Translations under genes and position numbers: made by a program
Shown here: positions 10,901-22,334 of the stretch, one piece after another
Layout of the letters: every line of letters starts with the position of its first letter
Numbering within the stretch: the first letter of the stretch is position 1
Source of the DNA: Pogostemon cablin
Taxonomy: Eukaryota; Streptophyta; Magnoliopsida; Lamiales; Lamiaceae
Assembly (NCBI GenBank): GCA_023678885.1
Contig: CM042982.1
Location: forward strand, 9,238,001 to 9,302,000
DNA length: 64,000 nucleotides
Direction of reading: 5' to 3'
The notes under the pieces: generated by a model
Seen by the model: only the letters and a program-made list of their open reading frames with translations
What the model was told of the DNA's origin: nothing
The model's database searches: none

Positions 10901-12761
10901 AAATAAAAACATTGCAAGACACCGATCATCACAAACTCTATATCCTGAAACAGCGAGTCGGATGACGTCAAGACCTTAACCATAAATCCAGTGCAATCTA
11001 AGAAAGTTACACAAGTAGAAACAAACTATCACAAAACTTCTGAAAAGTATTACTCAGAGTCGGTAAAGGATTCTTTTGTCACTTCTTCTGATCGTACCAA
11101 TGTAATGCCTTATTTCTGAAGATCAATAATTATTCATTTAACTACCAAATATGCCCCTCTTTTGGGAACAAAGCATCACTTCCTATATGATAACTTTAAA
11201 AAGTGCAACAACTATCATTTGAATTTCACATTAATTATACTACTATGGAAAAACATTACCAATTTAGAGTTTCTGAAGCTTAATACACTTATATAAATTT
11301 ATAAAATTATTACTTTCTATAAAGAACAAAATTGGTGGAAAAGATCCATATTATGACATATTTCCTTAAAAATGTCCACCTAAACATCAATAGTGTGACA
11401 AGAAGTACCTCCACAATAGTTTCTTTGACACGTGGCTCTTTAACATAATACGATATGGGATTTTTCTTGGCAACGATTGAAACATGCTACATAGCCAACT
11501 TAAAGATGTGTTCAAAGGTCATACCAAAAAAATAATAATAATATCACGACAATGCATTAAATAACAAAAGTTACTAATTAAGATTTATTCTTTCCCAGAT
11601 GTATCTAGATGATAGCTTTGGCCATTGTTGGCTCCATTGAATTATCTATTGCTAACCATAACATATAATCTAAAGATTTAAGTCACATAATATGAAAAGT
11701 GTGCTAAATAATGTAAATTTATAAAATCTTAATTTAATATCTCACTCAAACTTTAATGAATTTTAGACATACATGCAACTCTATATTCTTATTTATTGCA
11801 CCTCGTCACCCTCCATTAGCTCTTTAAAACAAAAAATAACCTAAAATATGAATAGTAATGGAAGGATATAATCACTGTCATGGATGGTAACACTACCACA
11901 CTTCTTGTTATAAAGCTGGGGACAATGAACTGTCTTCAGCTCGGTAACAAGAAAATTCATGCAAAAAATGATCACAAAACTTTAATAAATGGAACAGGCA
12001 AGGGAATACCTACATTATTCTACTTCACTAGAATTTCAAAACAGAGAAACTATATGAAACCTAATTTCTACAATAGCACGATTTAGAAGTTTTCTGTTCT
12101 GATCACCTATTAATTGTTTCATTAAGAAAAATCATAAATCATGTGTACGGTATTAAAACACATAAATCGATTCTTCTTCAAACTTGGAGTTAAAATAATG
12201 ATGCGACGACTGTAGCAAGTGTATAATTTTAAAGGCGTGTTGGTTAATTGCTTGTGAATGCAAAATAAATAGATATTTTCTTGCAGAACCTATTTCACCC
12301 AACTAATTAAGAGCTTAATAACTCACTAATCAATTTTGCAACCAAAAAAATGAGCTGACCAATTTTTCATACAAAAAAAACACCCGTCACAAACTCACAT
12401 CTTTTACAATGGCATCGTAGAACCTGAAGTCCTCGTCATCGGTGCCATGTGCAGCGCAGACGGAGGTTCCAATTGCGACGGTACCGCACTGATGATCCTG
12501 CAACCGCCGTGAAGGTGGTCGGAAACGCCGCACCAGCTCTTCAACCTCCGCTTCCGTCCGGAATTCCGCGGCGTATAGTACGACCTCGTAAACCGGCGGC
12601 AAGCACCAGTATTTGACAGTGAGTTTCTCAGCGGCGGCGTCCAATACGACGTAAACACTGTACCAGGCATCGTCCTCGCTGGCCTTGTACTCTAGGTCGT
12701 AGCGCCGCGAGGAATCCTCCGGTTCGACTTTCGGCAGAATTCCGGCCATTTGATCCCCCAT
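7952..12761 (-). CDS. SAWADEE-domain protein (chromatin reader family), six exons
   Basis: Exons on the minus strand: 12399-12761, 10413-10667, 10284-10332, 9729-10026, 8445-8520 and 7952-8152. All have GT-AG borders and matching phases, giving about 413 residues ending TAG at 7952-7954. Residues about 21-200 are a SAWADEE domain, the tandem-tudor-like fold of SHH1/SHH2 that reads histone H3 methylation and binds zinc. Visible signatures are DDAWYSV, RFRPPSRRLQD, QCGTVAIGTSVCAAHG, FYDAIVKD and, after the first intron, EEECLCRFLLVWQHG and LASIASICI. Candidate zinc ligands are the Cys and His of these segments. Residues about 245-325 look RRM-like (FILISNL, AFVFPRL, GAIMVDS), and the end is a charged helix with CKRLIFEEKRIL. 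There is no homeodomain, unlike SHH1. Molecular role beyond a nuclear chromatin or RNA-linked reader is inferred. No lesion seen. Confidence 0.85.
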
Positions 12762-12829
12762 CGATATGCTGCTGGAGAGTGTATGCATGTGTGTCAGTGT
12801 GTGTATCAGATAGAGAGAAGTCTGAACTT

Positions 12830-12836
12830 TTTTATA
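12830..12836 (-). promoter_or_regulatory. Candidate TATA box of the SAWADEE gene
   Basis: On the minus strand CACTATAAAAAAG lies about 70 nt upstream of the ATG at 12761, a normal distance for a plant TATA box with a short pyrimidine-rich leader. The leader contains GT/TG microsatellite-like sequence. Confidence 0.5.
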
Positions 12837-13203
12837 GTGGATGGGGAAGGCGTTTTGAGTACCTGGCAATGTTTGTCGTGCACTACTCACCATTAAGGCG
12901 GTTCGATATTTTTTTTTTCTTTTTTCCATTTTTGCTTGTTGGCATTTACTCGCTTCCTCCGTCACAAAATTTATTTATTTATATGTGTGAAGTTTTAAAA
13001 ATTTTACCTTTTAATGTATAGCTCTCAAGTTAAAAAAGTAAGAATATTTTTTGTAATTTAATGGAAAAGATGTGTACTACTATTGAGAAGTGTATAAAAA
13101 ATTAATATTATATTGAAACGTGGGTAATGATATAGATATCTCAACTGGTTATAGAAGTGAAATTTTATATCAATAATCAAGAATTAAATCTTATTGCCCC
13201 AGT

Positions 13204-13398
13204 GTGAGAGCAACATTTCAAAATGAGGGACTCACCACGGCAGTAATCTTTCAAAATAAGGGGCTCTTTGTCACTGCTGTAGATGGAGGGGCTCTTTGTT
13301 ACTGTAGTTTGGGAAAAACCTTTCAAAATGAGGAATTATTTGTCACTACAGTAGATGAGGGGCTTGTTTATCAGAGGCTTATTGTGTGCAGTGGGTAG
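13204..13398 (+). repeat. Short interrupted repeats with TTTCAAAATGAGGGGCTC
   Basis: Three related units, each containing TTTCAAAATGAGG (or AATAAGG), then GGCTCTTTGTCACT and GTAGATG, begin near 13215, 13247 and 13320. They lead into the longer minisatellite downstream, which borrows the GATGAGGGGCTCTTTGTCA segment. The open frame here is due to the repeat. Confidence 0.7.
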
Positions 13399-13436
13399 TG
13401 AGTCTAGTTCTTATTAATCATTTGAATAATCATGAT

Positions 13437-14005
13437 TTACCTTTCCACCACTCTATTGGGTAGGAGTGTAGATGAGGGGCTCTTTGTCAAGGTCTCATTG
13501 TCTGCAATGAGTAGTGAGTCTAGTTCCTATTGATCATTGCAATGGGTAGTGAGTCTAGTTCTTATTGATCATTTGAATAGCTATGATTTACCTCTCCACC
13601 ATTCTATCGGGTAGGGGTGTAGGCGCCACTCAGTCGATTAGGGGAAGGTTTAGTCTCTATTGATCAATTTACCTTTCCACCACTCTATCGAGTAGGGGTG
13701 TAGGCGCTACTCAATCGGATAGGGGAAGGTTTAGTCTCTATTGATCAATTTACCTTTCTACCACTCTATCGGATAGGAGTGTAGGCGTCACTCAGTCAAG
13801 TAGAGGAAGGTTTAGTATCTCTTGATCAGTTAAGTCACAATTATTTACTCCTCCATCACTTTATTGGGTAGTGGTGTAGGCGTCACTCTGTCGGGTAGGG
13901 GCGGGTCTAGCCCCCTATTGATCTGTTGAGTTATCATCATTTACCTCTTCATCATTCTGTCCGATAGAGATGTAGGCGCCACTATGTCGCGTAGGGGTGT
14001 CAGGT
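13437..14005 (+). repeat. Minisatellite, 81- and 95-bp units
   Basis: Units contain the core CTCTATCGGGTAGGGGTGTA followed by GGCGCCACTC and a GGTTTAGTCTCTATTGATCA segment. Cores start near 13451, 13602, 13683, 13764, 13859 and 13954, so the spacing is 151, then 81, 81, 95 and 95 bp. It is GC-richer than its surroundings and lies 0.7-1.2 kb upstream of the SAWADEE gene start. It encodes nothing I can recognise. Confidence 0.85.
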
Positions 14006-14138
14006 TGTCTGGGTGAGTGATTTCTCCTTTTTATATGGACCTCTACGGACGATTCCTTTTTTTTCTACCAATATTGGAATGTTTGTAAAAAGTAAAATAA
14101 GTATTATTGAGATGTACTTTAAAAGAAAAAGAAAAGTA

Positions 14139-14405
14139 CTATCTCCGTCCTCTTGAAAGGGGGCATTTCTTTCTTTTTTTTACGTAAATTAAAGGATGTT
14201 ATATTTAATATGTAGATAAGGAGAAAAATATAATATTTTAATGTATAGTGGGTAATTGTATTAATGTTATGTGTGGTCTCATGGAGATATATTAAATGTG
14301 TTAAATGTTTTGTGTGAGTCTCATTTACTAAAAATATAATTACACCTCTTATATTTGGATGGATTAAAATGACAAAATGTACATCATTTAGAGGAATAGA
14401 GAGAA
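14139..14405. mobile_element. Stowaway-like MITE
   Basis: TA dinucleotides at 14137-14138 and 14406-14407 flank ends CTATCTCCGTCCTCTTGAAA and, reverse-complemented, TTCTCTCTATTCCTCTAAAT. The interior has the usual sequence of this family (GTGGGTAATTGTATTAATG, then a GTCTCAT motif). Confidence 0.65.
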
Positions 14406-14490
14406 TATAAAATACTTTGCGTGACGGATAAAAGGAAAAGTGTAAAATACTTTTAGAGATATATGTATTACTGCATGGAGAAAATATAAA

Positions 14491-14772
14491 AGGTTGTTTA
14501 AACTAAGCATAATGAAGTGTTATTAAATATACACACTTTTTATAAATGCATTCTTTTTATTCAATGCACACCGTTTTTAACTTTTTTAGTAATTTTTAAC
14601 TTTATTGGAGAGCCACTAACATAGAAATAGAAGGTTGTTTAAACTAAGCATAATGAAGTGTATTAAATATACACCACTTTTTATAAATGCATTTTTTTAT
14701 TCAATACACACCATTTTTAAATTTTTAATAATTTTTAACTTTATTGGCGAGCCACTAACATAGAACTTAATC
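14491..14772 (+). repeat. 141-bp tandem duplication
   Basis: Two copies of an AT-rich unit starting AGGTTGTTTAAACTAAGCAT and ending near GCCACTAACATAGAA begin at 14491 and 14632, a period of 141 bp. Copies differ by a few substitutions and small indels. Confidence 0.85.
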
Positions 14773-15380
14773 GACTTTAAAACATAAGTTGCCTCCTATT
14801 TTTTTACTTTATTTGAAAAGGACTCAAAATCATTAAAACATTCAATTTTGTTCAACATCTTTCAATTTTGCTCTGATTTTATTTCAAAATAATATTCCAT
14901 TCGTTTCGCATGAACATCAATGATTGATTATAGCATGAGAATTAAGTAATATAATATTTTAATATGGGGTGAAGTGAGAAATATAATATTTTAATATATA
15001 GTGGGTAGTTGTATTAATATTGTTTATATTAATTGTTTTGTGTGACCCAATTTACTATAAAGATAAAATGGGTAATTATGGTGTAACAGAGGTAATATTT
15101 TTTTTACTAATTTTGTCCCATAAATTTGTAAAAGCATGGATACAATCATATCTCATGAAATTAGAAAAATTGAACAATTTTAACTATAAATAACCATTTT
15201 GATCAAAATTTAAAAGTAATTACACTATTTAGGAGAAATCAAGTTTTCTAACCCTATTTTGAATATATAAATTTGTATAACACTCTTTTAATCTTAAACT
15301 TGAATTGATTTTATGTTGATAAGGTGAGACTAGATCATATTAGCAATGGGCAATGCAACGCCTGGTCAAATGGGATATAA

Positions 15381-15735
15381 GTGGGAAACTGATCTTTCTC
15401 AACCACGTGTTCTAACAACAATGGACCTCCAAATTCATAGATTTCATAACAATGCAGATAGGCAGAACACAAATCATCCAATCATCGATGTTAGTTTAGA
15501 TGGCAATAATTTTAGATAGTTTTAACGGTTAACGGTTAAAAGTGGGAAACCGATCTTTCTCAACCACGTATTCTAATAACAATGGACCTTCAACGCAGAT
15601 ACGCATAACACAATCATCCAATCATCTTATACCTTCAACGCAGATACGCATAACAACGGTTAAAAGTGGGAAACGATCTTTCTCAAACACGTGTTCTAAC
15701 TACACTGGACCTCCAAATTTATAGATTTTACAACA
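15381..15735 (+). repeat. Three-copy interrupted repeat
   Basis: A unit with GTGGGAAACYGATCTTTCTC, then ACCACGTGTTCTAA and AATGGACCTCCAAATT begins near 15381, 15541 and 15666. Between copies two and three a shorter unit, CTTCAACGCAGATACGCATA, is itself repeated at about 15588 and 15631. The motif AACGGTTAAAAGTGGGAAA precedes copies two and three. There is no coding signal beyond a repeat-made frame. Confidence 0.75.
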
Positions 15736-15759
15736 ATTCATAACACAATCATGACGGGA

Positions 15760-17001
15760 TTTCAAAAATCTTCTTGAAAAATGGGCCTTCTTGCCAACGG
15801 ATTTTCAAACATGCCAAAATGTTTAATTTCACTAAACATAATAAAAATTGCCCACCCTTTAAATGATTTTACTGATATACTTTTAGCTACGTGTCAACCC
15901 TCGTAATACCCAAGTATATTTTACGGGAAAAAAAATGACTGAGTAGAGAGGATTTTAATAATAAAATAAAATAAATAAATTTATTACAACAATATCAGAC
16001 ATAAATTATTAATCTTATATTAATTTAAAGATTCACAAAAATTATATTAATTTAATTATATTAATTTAATTTAAGGCCGAAACTACCTAAAAGTATTAAT
16101 TGGAGATTCTTTTAATTATAATTTGATAATTTTATTTATATCATCTTAAAATATTAATTTCTATTTGGTTATTAATTTATATCGATATTTAATTTTTTCA
16201 TTCTTTATAAAACATTTAATTTGAAATTTATGAAATTTTATAAAAATAAATTTATTTAAAATGAATATTTTTAAATATTATAAATGTATTTCAACAGGTA
16301 AATTAAATTTAAATCATTTTATTTTTCAAATAGGAGTATATGAATATGTGTATAAAATTTTCAAATTAGAGAGATGATGATGAAACTCTACTTTGACTAA
16401 CTTACCACATACTTTAAAATACTTAAAAATAAGTATTAACCAATTTTAAACAAATTGGAAAAGTACGTAAGCTTCATACAAATGCAACGAAAATAATGAA
16501 CCTAGTCAGAATAAACAATAGTGAAAGAAGCAAAAATTGAAAGAACATACTCACAATTGTAAGCAAAAATTGAAAGAAGAAAAAAGAGTACAAAAAAAAA
16601 AGACGGTGAGTTCAGCTAGATATTGCTCGAGAAAATTATAGAATATAAAGACATAATTAAATAATATATTTGTCAATCTTTATTATAAATAATATTTAAT
16701 TATAGAATATAAACACATAATTAAATAATATATTTTTCAATCTTTATTATAATTAATATTTAAAATATTAATTTGATAATTTTATTTATATCAATTTTAA
16801 ATATTAGTTTTATATAGATATTAATTCATGTCGATATTTAGTTTTATCATTCTTTATAAAACATTTAATTCTTTCAAATTATTAATTTATGTCAAATTAA
16901 AATATAAAATACTTTATAATTTTTCAAATTTTATTATAATTTAATATTTAAATATTAATTTGGGAGAGGAGATAAAAATCCTAAATAATATATTTAATCA
17001 A

Positions 17002-17035
<34 letters not shown>

Positions 17036-17450
17036 TTGCTGATTTTACCGTAGATAATAAACTCTCAAGTAAATTTAATATGATATAAAATTTAAATAAT
17101 ATATTTCATCAATTTTTTTTCCTGATTTTACAGCAAATAATAAACTCTCAAGTATCATATGTATTCTTAAAGCCCAAATACACAGAAATGTTTATGAATT
17201 GAAATACTTATATATATATTATCAAAGCCCGACATAATTATATATGAATTGAATGATAGAATGATATATATATTTTCTTAAAGACTGAATGATGTATATT
17301 CTCAAAGACCGGATAGTCCGGATAGTTAGAATTGTTTATGAATTGAAAAATCCAGTGATACAGTATTATATAGTAAAAAATGAATTATGTTTCTTCACGA
17401 CAAATCAAGGGTATCAGTCTTTTAATTTTAAAAAAATTGGCATATTTAAT
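15760..17450. other. Intergenic, very AT-rich
   Basis: No gene seen. It contains a 64-bp period duplication (ATTATAGAATATAAA near 16636 and 16700), a TTA trinucleotide run at 17003-17036 and related AT-rich blocks (TTATATCAATTTTAAATATT-type) that recur several times between 16060 and 16960. Together these suggest an old AT-rich repeat family. Confidence 0.6.
17003..17036 (+). repeat. (TTA)n microsatellite
   Basis: About eleven uninterrupted TTA units. Confidence 0.9.
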
Positions 17451-17452
17451 TA

Positions 17453-17833
17453 CTCCCTCCGACCACTTACAAGGTAACCATTTGCTGTTTGCACGTGGAC
17501 AATTCTAAGGTCTTTATTTGCTTTTTGCACGTGGATTAAAAAGTATTATTATTATATGGTGTACCCCACCATTAGGGGCCCCCACCGTCCCTGCCCTGGG
17601 ATTAGTGGATGAGGTAAATCGCAGGATGTGCCTCAAGTGGCTTATAGAGAGGGCTCACTGTTAAACTTGCAAGAGTATAAACAAGAGTATTATTATTATA
17701 GGTAAGTGGGTAGTTGTATTAGATAGAAGTGATGGGTCATATTGTGTACTTTCTTTACTAAATAGATAAAATTGATACCTTTATGGAGGACGCCAGTAAT
17801 AGTAAAATGGATACCTTGTGAGTGGCCGGAGGT
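17453..17833. mobile_element. Stowaway-like MITE with a nested insertion
   Basis: TA at 17451-17452 and 17834-17835 flank ends CTCCCTCCGACCACTTACAA and, reverse-complemented, CCTCCGGCCACTCACAAGGT, so the terminal inverted repeat is about 30 bp. The interior has the family's usual TTTGCACGTGGATTAA and GTGGGTAGTTGTATTAG segments, interrupted by the insertion at 17557-17685. Confidence 0.85.
17557..17685. mobile_element. 129-bp insertion with 15-bp target duplication, SINE-like candidate
   Basis: The 15-bp sequence AGTATTATTATTATA occurs at 17542-17556 and again at 17686-17700. The 129 bp between them are GC-rich, are absent from the related MITE at 18507-18692, and contain GGGGCCCCCACCGTCC, CCTGGGATTAGTGG and GTGCCTCAAGTGGC. 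Long variable target duplications are typical of target-primed retroposition. I cannot show the pol III A and B boxes clearly, and there is no poly-A tail, so SINE identity is a guess. Confidence 0.45.
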
Positions 17834-18290
17834 ATTATTTTCCAAGAGGGTGTGCATTTTTACTAATCATTTACTGCACAAAAATGATTACTCCCCAATC
17901 TTCTCCTGTAAATCGTTTGCTACCTATTACTAAATTGATATGATATTTGAGTATAATTTAGTAGTTCAAATGTTGTAGTGTCCATTCAAATTTAATTTTT
18001 TTTCTTTTGTGCCCACATGATAAGGGTATGTTTAAAAATATCAAAATGACATAAATGACCTTGATATTGACATGATTTTAATTTATAAAAAAAGTCATTA
18101 TCAAGTCAAGTTTATTCAATTTATGTCATTTTGGACATTTTTACACTTATCATTAAAGTTCGGATAGCAAAGAAATTAAAAAAAATGGAGGGCCCTTGTC
18201 TTGTAATCCATCTAATGAACAATCTTCTGTACATTCCATTGATATGATATTTGAGTATAATTTAAATATTTTGATATGCTCCTATTAAAT

Positions 18291-18530
18291 GTTACTTTAA
18301 TAATTTTATATATGCTCAATTAAGTATAATGATATAACAAGATAAATAAATGAATTTAATTCTTATGTAATACTTCTTGTCCAATCCATAAATCTTTTTA
18401 CACATGAATTAAAGAGTATAATTAATGTTACTTTAATAATTTTACATGCACAATTAAGTATAATAATATTACAAGATAATTAAATAAATTTAATTCTTAT
18501 GTAATACTTCCTCGTCCAATCCATAAGTTT
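18291..18530 (+). repeat. 136-bp tandem duplication ending in a MITE
   Basis: GTTACTTTAATAATTTTA starts at 18291 and 18427. Both copies run through TTTAATTCTTATGTAATACT and into the first bases of a Stowaway-like end (CTTCTTGTCCAATCC / CTTCCTCGTCCAATCC). Only the second copy continues into a full MITE, so the duplication seems to have captured the MITE's left edge. Confidence 0.75.
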
Positions 18531-18692
18531 CCATTTGTTTTTTACATGTGAATTAAAGAGTATTATTATTTTATATGGAGTGGATAGTTGTATTAGTGGT
18601 GAGTATTGGACTATATGTATTACTGCAAAAATGAGATCTTTGAATGAGACAACGAATATAGTAAAATGGACATTTCGCTAAAATGGAGGGAG
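18507..18692. mobile_element. Stowaway-like MITE, 186 bp
   Basis: TA flanks at 18505-18506 and 18693-18694; ends CTTCCTCGTCCAATCC and, reverse-complemented, CTCCCTCCATTTTAGC. The interior includes GTGGATAGTTGTATTAGTGG, the signature of this family across the window. Confidence 0.75.
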
Positions 18693-19094
18693 TATTTAAT
18701 ACAATTTTTTTTCTTAATTTATATAACACTATTTGTGAGACGGATCGACATATTTTATGGTTGTCATATAGATAAAATATGTTTATGCATAGTTAAAGTA
18801 TGCTTTTAAAATGTTATAGTATGTTTTTAAAAACATACTCCTCCATCTCATCTTAATGGTTATATATTTCCAATTTGGTCATGATTACATCTCTCTTCTT
18901 GAGACCCACACAAACAATTAAAATATCTAAATGAAACCACCCCCAACACAAATACAACTACCTACTATACATTTAACTAAAATACAATATTTTTTTAATC
19001 CTTATACAAAAAAACAAACATAACTATTAGGACAGGACAGGGGGAGAGAGTACTCTAATTCATTATATTTAAAAATCTTAATAGAGTGAGGCTT

Positions 19095-19466
19095 GCGTGC
19101 CCCCGGGCACACAGGAACACATTCCGTGCGCCTTTAGAAATTTAGTATTATGGATAAGGGTATATTGCTTTGGTCTAAATAGTATACACTTTAATTAATA
19201 AAAGGTACATCATTTTGTTCTAAAGGGTGTACACTTTTTATTAATATTTTTTCTTTAGAAAATAAAGGGTACACATTTTTATACTAAAAGGTATACAATT
19301 TAACACAAAATTCTAAAGGCGCAAGGAGTGTTGTTATGCGCTGAAATACACACAATAATTTTCTTTAGAAAATAAAGATTACACATCTGTATACTAATGA
19401 GTATACAATTTAACACAAAATTCTAATGGCGCACGAAATGTGGTCCATGCGCCCTGGTGCACAGGA
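19095..19466. mobile_element. Inverted-repeat element, GTGCGCC family
   Basis: The left end contains CACATTCCGTGCGCCTTTAG; the right end, reverse-complemented, contains CACATTTCGTGCGCCATTAG, preceded outward by TGCACCAGGGCGC. The interior holds a duplicated block: TTTCTTTAGAAAATAAAG then GTATACAATTTAACACAAAA, near 19246 and 19360. Related GGTGCACC fragments occur near 20200, 20480, 20765 and 40365. Superfamily unknown. Confidence 0.55.
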
Positions 19467-19499
19467 ATTTTTGTCATCTTAATAATACATATATTTAAC

Positions 19500-22200
19500 A
19501 AGTAGTTTCTTAATATAGATTTTTTTAAAAACATACGTGTAATCATTTTGTGCATTGTTGACTTTTGTTTTTTATGTGTTTATCAATTATTGATTCATGT
19601 GTATTTATTGCAATTATTAAATACTTTATTAATAAGTTATATTTTAAAAAAATTATAATTTGATTTCTATGTAAAATTTATTCTATTTAAAGAAAATGTA
19701 TTTAATGTATTTCTCAAAATATGAAAATTAATAAAAAAATTAGAATATTATTCGGTGATATATTTATTAAGAAATATGTATACATAGACAATTAAATTAT
19801 AATTAATATAGTATCTCATTAAAAAAAAAGAGTGCATAGATTCTTAATTCATATTCTAGAGTACATAGAATATCTATTCATTTTAATTAGAAGAAAAAAA
19901 CATAAATGTTATTTTTTTATTAAAAAACGTCCAATATTAATTATAAAGCTTAAAGAAATAATATATGAGTATATTTTACTACTAATATATAAGTTGATAT
20001 ATGTGCATTTGAATCCACACGTGCACCTATATATGTATTAATTGTTATTCAATATTATATATGTTTTTCTTAATTATAAATTTATAACTTTTATTATATT
20101 ACGTTTTATATTAAAAAAGTTATTAGACAATTCTCTAATAAAGTGTATAAGTTTTTGTTCATTAGTATATTTTAATTTATTAATATATACATTTTGAATG
20201 TAGGTGCACCGTTACATTCAGGTGCATAAAATAACTTGCTTTAATATATTAATACATTTATATTTATTAAACAAAATATTTCATATTTAAAATAAAATTT
20301 CTCTATCCCTGCAAGTGGGTACTATACGAGTATATATATACTTCTGACTACGAATGATTATATTTTATCAATATAATAAATATATTTAAAAAACGGATCG
20401 ATTCATATCACAATCTACCTCGTATAATTATGCTCTCACCGTGGACGGTCTAAAAATAGAATTGATATTAGGTGCACCCAAGTGCATCAACATGTGTATA
20501 ACTTTTTATTTTATTTTGTATATATATTATTCTATTTTGTATACATGTTTCTTAATAATTGTACTTTTTCCACACTAAATTTTTCATTAAAAAGCTAGCA
20601 TTCATATGTGTATAACTTTTTATTCAGTAGTGTATACATATTTTTAATAATTGTATATTTTTTACACTCAATTTTTCATTAAAAAACTAACAATTAAATT
20701 GTATATATTTTTGTTTATAATTATATATGTTTTTCTTTATATTTGTATACGTTTTTTAAAGTGGGTGCACCCCGATTGTATAATATAATTAGCCCTAAAA
20801 ATATTGGATTCTATCCATTTATCACTTACTCCCTCCGTCCCACGTATTTTTACCTGCTTTCCATTTTGGGTTGTCCCACATATTTTTACCTATTTCATTA
20901 ATGGTAAAAATATATAATATTTTATTACCTACTTTTACACTTTATTCATCAATCCCAATAACTTTACTTACTTTTTTACACTTTATTCATTATTCCCAAC
21001 AACTTTATTTATTTTTACTTTTTAAATTACTAATTTATCCCTACTTTTCTTACATTATATATTAAAAAAGGGAAGTGATAAATGACTAGAATCCAACCAG
21101 ATAGAATTGAGTATTTTTATAATTTTAATGAAAAAAGAGGGTTAAGTAATTTAAGGGTTACAAAAATACCCCTCCCTCCTTATTTTAAGTTTGGAACATT
21201 TTCCAATGCTAAATAATGGATTATTTCTGCAAATTTAAGAGCATCTCCAAAAGCTCATCTAAAATGAAGAATATACATATTTTAAAGAGGAATGGAAGAA
21301 AAACAAGCTCCAACCCACTATTTATTTTATCTTTTTAATTTAAAGAGTCATCTTTATTTAGGCACCCAAATATCCAATTTACTTTGAGTAAAAATACTAT
21401 ATAACCCCTAATCAATTTATACATATAATAAATTTACGTTTAATAACTTATTACTTATCCCACCCAAATATTCTCTGATGATAGATCGACCCACGCAGAA
21501 ATGTTGTCGGATGACTCTTCAGCTACCGGAAAAGACGAAGATCTCTTCTCCTTCTTTTTTTTATTTTTAAAATTTTTTATCGGTGAAGATCTCTTACTTC
21601 TACAATGGCTTCCTTGACTATTTTCTTCACTTCCACTTCCTACCTAATTTCCCCTTTCTTTTTCCAGTTTGAGAACACCTGTAAGTACTTGAAGTGAGAG
21701 AAACAAAGTGGTGTCTGGTGATTGTGATCTCCATTAACAATTACTCCCCCTGTCCCAAAATTAATTACACACTTTTCACATTTATTCGTCTCAAAATAGA
21801 TTGCACATTCCAAAAATAGCAAAAACAAATTACCAATTTAACCTCCATTTTTTAAACATTTATAAAAATGTCACTATTAACAACATAAACCCAATTCATT
21901 AAGCAATGAGTTTGAGCCAAATTAACTTAACCCAAACCCAATTATAACTCTAAACCCAACCCACTTATAAATCTAAATCATACTATTACACCTTATAACT
22001 GCATTGCTCTCTCTCTCTCTCTCGTTCTTCTCTAATGAAACTCTAGCCTCTCATTCTTTTTCTCACCATGAAACCCTAGCCTCCAATCAGTTCGTCTCTT
22101 TCTTCTTCTCACCATGAAACTCTAGTCTCCCTCCTGTCTATTTGTTCGTTTATTTCCTCTTCTTGCCTCCAATCTGGTTTGTCGATGAAAGCCACTGTTA
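19500..22200. other. Intergenic, AT-rich
   Basis: No gene seen. It contains the left half of a Stowaway-like MITE (CTCCCTCCGTCCCACG near 20830), another CCCCCTGTCCCAAAATTAAT end near 21746, and a CT run at about 22006-22023. From about 22020 the sequence resembles a plant 5' leader, with pyrimidine tracts and repeated GAAACCCTAGCC or GAAACTCTAG. Confidence 0.5.
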
Positions 22201-22334
22201 GAACCCATCCGGATGAGGGCTAGAATCATCCGGATGAGTGTTTCGCAATGCATACATAGCCAGACATTTCGTCTCTTCCAAGCCCAAACCCTAGCCACCT
22301 CTTTAATTTCTGGAATCTTCCTTCTGACGGCGAG

